64,000 bases of DNA from UBA11612 sp963976395 (GTDB lineage Bacteria; Pseudomonadota; Alphaproteobacteria; Rhodospirillales; Rhodospirillaceae), in assembly GCA_963976395.1 (NCBI GenBank), contig CAXBLG010000010.1, forward strand, positions 15,127 through 79,126, read 5' to 3'. This document shows, piece after piece, positions 61,396 to 64,000 of the stretch. Position 1 is the first letter of the stretch, and the number at the start of each line of letters is the position of its first letter. The translations under genes were made by a program, and so were the position numbers. The notes under the pieces were generated by a model that saw only the letters and a list, made by a program, of their open reading frames with translations, was not told the DNA's origin and did not search any database.

Positions 61396-62292
61396 GTGTC
61401 CGTTAAGATTCCCACCACCGTCTCCGAAACGGCCGAGCTGTTGCGTAGCGGCAATTATATCGCTGGGCGTGACCTTGCCACAGCATTATTTCTCGCTCTT
61501 AAATTGCAACGTCCGCTGTTCTTGGAAGGGGAAGCCGGTGTCGGAAAGACCGAAATCGCTAAGGTGCTTTCAGCCACCCTTGGGCGCGATCTTTTGCGCC
61601 TGCAATGTTACGAGGGCCTTGATGTCGCGTCGGCCGTATATGAGTGGAATTATCCACGTCAGATGATGGCTATCCGCCTCGCCGAGGCGGCGGACACGGC
61701 GCCTGTGGCCGCCGACATCTATACCGAGGACTATCTTATCAAGCGCCCTCTATTGGCCGCTTTGGAGTCACATGCCTCTGGCCCGCCCGTCCTTCTCATT
61801 GATGAACTCGATCGCACGGATGAGCCGTTCGAAGCTTTCCTGCTTGAAATTCTGTCAGACTATCAAGTGTCCATTCCTGAACTCGGAACGATTTCAGCGG
61901 AAGCACCGCCCATAGTCATAATCACGTCCAACCGGACGCGTGAAATTCACGATGCTCTGAAGCGCCGCTGTCTTTACCATTGGGTTGATTATCCGACGGC
62001 GGAACGCGAGCGCGCTATTCTGAATACCCGCGTACCCGAAGCCGGAGAAAAACTTAGTGCCCAGGTTGTGCATTTCGTTCAGACCTTGCGGGGTATGGAT
62101 TTGTTCAAAGCTCCGGGTATTGCAGAGACTCTCGACTGGTCCCAGGCGCTTCTGGCTTTAGGGGCAAAGGAACTCGATGTTGAGACGGTGGAGTCTACCT
62201 TAGGAGTGGTCCTCAAATATCAGGACGACATTTCACGAGTGCGCGGTGAGCTAGAAACCTCTGTCGATGCTGCTCGCATCGCCGCGCAGTAA
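61396..62292 (+). CDS. MoxR-type AAA+ ATPase
   Basis: 298 residues, GTG start with AAGAAGGA upstream. Walker A 'GEAGVGKTEIAKVL', Walker B 'PVLLIDELDRTDEPF' and sensor region 'IVIITSNRTREIHDALKRRC' with arginine finger. MoxR/CoxD type ATPases assist maturation of metalloenzymes, usually next to a VWA-domain gene; here no VWA gene follows. It is 12 bases after csoR, so it is in the copper-responsive unit. It may therefore help load copper into an enzyme; this is inference. Confidence 0.85.
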   Translation: MSVKIPTTVSETAELLRSGNYIAGRDLATALFLALKLQRPLFLEGEAGVGKTEIAKVLSATLGRDLLRLQCYEGLDVASAVYEWNYPRQMMAIRLAEAADTAPVAADIYTEDYLIKRPLLAALESHASGPPVLLIDELDRTDEPFEAFLLEILSDYQVSIPELGTISAEAPPIVIITSNRTREIHDALKRRCLYHWVDYPTAERERAILNTRVPEAGEKLSAQVVHFVQTLRGMDLFKAPGIAETLDWSQALLALGAKELDVETVESTLGVVLKYQDDISRVRGELETSVDAARIAAQ

Positions 62293-62325
62293 CCGCGCAC
62301 CTCGCCAATTTCGCGCAAATTTTCT

Positions 62326-64000
62326 CTATACTTTTTGCATCCGCAATCGCAGGGCGTTGCCGATCACGCTGACCGAAGATAGCGACATCGCAGCCGCTGC
62401 GACGATTGGTGAGAGCAAAATACCGAACGCGGGGTAAAGCACGCCTGCTGCTATCGGCACGCCCACTGCATTGTAAGCAAAGGCGAAGAAAAGGTTCTGG
62501 CGGATATTGCGCATGGTGGCCTCCGACAGGCGTCGCGCCCTCACGATACCCATGAGATCTCCTTTGACCAGCGTGATGCCTGCGCTCTCCATAGCAACAT
62601 CTGTTCCTGTTCCCATTGCGATACCGACGTCGGCGGCGGCTAGGGCAGGGGCGTCGTTAACGCCGTCACCAGCCATCGCTACGACGCGACCTTCTCGCCG
62701 AAGTTTCTTCACGACTTCGCTCTTTTGATCGGGCAGTACGTCGGACTCGATGTCTTTGAGGCCAAGTTGGTCGGCTACAGCTCTTGCGGTAACGAGGTTA
62801 TCTCCCGTGAGCATGACAATATGCATGCCCTCGGCTTGAAGCGCCTGCACGGCTTCTGCCGTTGTTTCCTTAATGGGGTCTGCAATGGCGAGGATGGCGG
62901 CTAGGGTGTTGTCTATGCCCATAAAGATGGCCGTGGCCCCGGTGCGACGTAGGCTATCTGCTTCATTGACGAAGCTGTCTGTATCAAGGCCTCGCTCAGC
63001 GAGAAATGCGGCATTGCCTAACACGATATGTTTGCTTTCAACTACTCCGATCGCGCCTTTGCCGGTCGGCGAATCAAATTCATCGACTTGGGGAAGGGCA
63101 ATGCCGCGCTCCAAAGCGGCGGTCACAATCGCTTGGGCTAGGGGATGTTCGCTTGCACGCTCGACACCGGCCGCAAATTTAAGAATGTCATGCTCACTAA
63201 AACCACCGGCGGTCAGAATTTTTGTAACTTTGGGTTTGCCTTCCGTCACGGTGCCGGTTTTGTCGATCACAAGCGTATCGACTTTCTCAAGGCGTTCGAG
63301 GGCCTCTGCATTTTTTATCAACACGCCAAGCTGCGCGCCACGCCCCACGCCGACCATAATCGACATGGGGGTTGCGAGGCCCAGCGCACAGGGACAGGCA
63401 ATGATGAGTACGGCTACGGCTGCCACTAAGGCATATGCAAAGCGTGGGTCCGAGCCGACCATAGTCCAAACGCTAAATGCTATCAGTGCAACGGCAACAA
63501 CGGCTGGCACGAACCATGCCGCGACTGTATCGGCAAGTCGCTGAATGGGTGCGCGGCTGCGCTGGGCGTCGGCCACCATCTGCACAATCCGCGCCAGCAT
63601 CGTTTCACCGCCGACTTTCTCAGCCTTCACGACCAAGCTTCCGGATTGATTCATCGTTCCGCCGATCACCGCATCGTTTTTAGACTTGCTGACCGGCATC
63701 GATTCGCCCGTTACCATGCTCTCGTCGAGGGCGGACCGCCCTTCGGTCACCACACCGTCTATCGGCACTTGCTCGCCCGGACGGACGCGAACATGGTCGC
63801 CGATCTTGATGTCTTCCAGAGGGACTTCTTCCTCAATGCCATCACTTTTAATGCGGCGCGCCGTTTTCGGAACTAAATTCAATAAGGCTTTAATTGCGCC
63901 GGAGGTTTGTTCGCGGGCGCGCAGCTCAAGGACCTGCCCAAGAAGAACGAGAACAGTGATGACCGCTGCGGCTTCAAAGTAAACGGCAACTGTTCCGTCT
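62326..64000 (-). CDS. copA: copper-translocating P1B-type ATPase, 5' end outside window
   Basis: At least 557 residues; the N-terminus (metal-binding HMA domains and first helices) lies beyond base 64000. The frame is open from the edge ('VYFEAAAVITVLVLLGQVLE'), so a TTG at 63882 is not the start. Key motifs: 'ACPCALGLATP' (Cu-binding CPC in helix 6), 'VIDKTGTVTEGKP' (phosphorylated Asp), 'SEHPLAQAIV' (HP), 'MLTGDN' and 'AGDGVNDAPAL'. It pumps Cu(I) from cytoplasm to periplasm. Converges on the moxR gene with 33 bases between. Confidence 0.93.
   Translation of the reverse strand, partial: DGTVAVYFEAAAVITVLVLLGQVLELRAREQTSGAIKALLNLVPKTARRIKSDGIEEEVPLEDIKIGDHVRVRPGEQVPIDGVVTEGRSALDESMVTGESMPVSKSKNDAVIGGTMNQSGSLVVKAEKVGGETMLARIVQMVADAQRSRAPIQRLADTVAAWFVPAVVAVALIAFSVWTMVGSDPRFAYALVAAVAVLIIACPCALGLATPMSIMVGVGRGAQLGVLIKNAEALERLEKVDTLVIDKTGTVTEGKPKVTKILTAGGFSEHDILKFAAGVERASEHPLAQAIVTAALERGIALPQVDEFDSPTGKGAIGVVESKHIVLGNAAFLAERGLDTDSFVNEADSLRRTGATAIFMGIDNTLAAILAIADPIKETTAEAVQALQAEGMHIVMLTGDNLVTARAVADQLGLKDIESDVLPDQKSEVVKKLRREGRVVAMAGDGVNDAPALAAADVGIAMGTGTDVAMESAGITLVKGDLMGIVRARRLSEATMRNIRQNLFFAFAYNAVGVPIAAGVLYPAFGILLSPIVAAAAMSLSSVSVIGNALRLRMQKV

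Noticed and set aside
63882..64000. TTG at 63882 as start of the copper ATPase
   Set aside because: The frame is open upstream and reads like the conserved membrane region of this family, so the gene is cut by the window edge.

Overview
The window reads as chromosome of an alphaproteobacterium, probably a free-living aerobe or facultative respirer. The evidence is a short NDUFS4-like complex I accessory protein, a DUF2390 (TIGR02444) gene, a PAS_5-type PAS protein, a dual-receiver diguanylate cyclase of PleD type, a large TonB-dependent receptor, and tRNA genes with encoded CCA. I cannot assign genus or order from sequence alone. Apart from two tRNAs and one CsoR-type operator, most features are protein genes packed closely on both strands. 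I saw no insertion sequence, prophage, integrase or CRISPR array.

Layout. 0.1-5.4 kb: a YdbH-like envelope protein, a DUF4065/DUF192 overlapping pair, an O-methyltransferase, tRNA-Pro, a complex I accessory subunit and tRNA-Arg. 5.6-18.6 kb: seven tightly coupled plus-strand genes that look like a complete trans-envelope electron conduit. They encode a flavin reductase fused to two cyclic-nucleotide-binding domains and a four-cluster ferredoxin, a di-heme-b type membrane protein, an FHA-anchored decaheme cytochrome, a small secreted protein, a tandem GlcG/HbpS protein, an outer-membrane barrel, and a decaheme cytochrome ending in LVIVD repeats. 18.6-20.7 kb: a convergent pair, a periplasmic unknown and a c554-like multiheme cytochrome. 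20.9-23.4 kb: a TonB-dependent receptor with a clear terminator.

23.8-51.1 kb is ordinary accessory and housekeeping content: hydrolases, rhodanese, NUDIX, an alpha/beta-hydrolase-OsmC fusion, a MacB/DevC-like exporter with adaptor, MaoC plus acyl-CoA ligase, a PleD-like cyclase, ArsC and a phosphatase, an SNF symporter, a flavin reductase, a K+/H+ antiporter, twin GSTs, an MscS channel, dienelactone hydrolase, UbiX, and an Acg-like nitroreductase. 51.4-55.5 kb holds a PAS protein, a small membrane protein and a streptogramin-lyase-like propeller protein with a duplicated C-terminus. The non-coding DNA there contains inverted repeats and a 22-bp motif present twice. 55.5-58.1 kb holds phoH and a surface-carbohydrate gene.

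58.1-64.0 kb is a copper island: copA (multicopper oxidase) and copB on the minus strand, divergent from csoR and a MoxR ATPase across a perfect CsoR-type operator, then a copper P-type ATPase running off the window edge.

The region I think most likely to be undescribed as a unit is the 5.6-18.6 kb conduit. It could pass electrons between a cytoplasmic NAD(P)H/flavin pool and the cell exterior, and it carries two signalling modules (cNMP-binding and FHA) inside its electron carriers.
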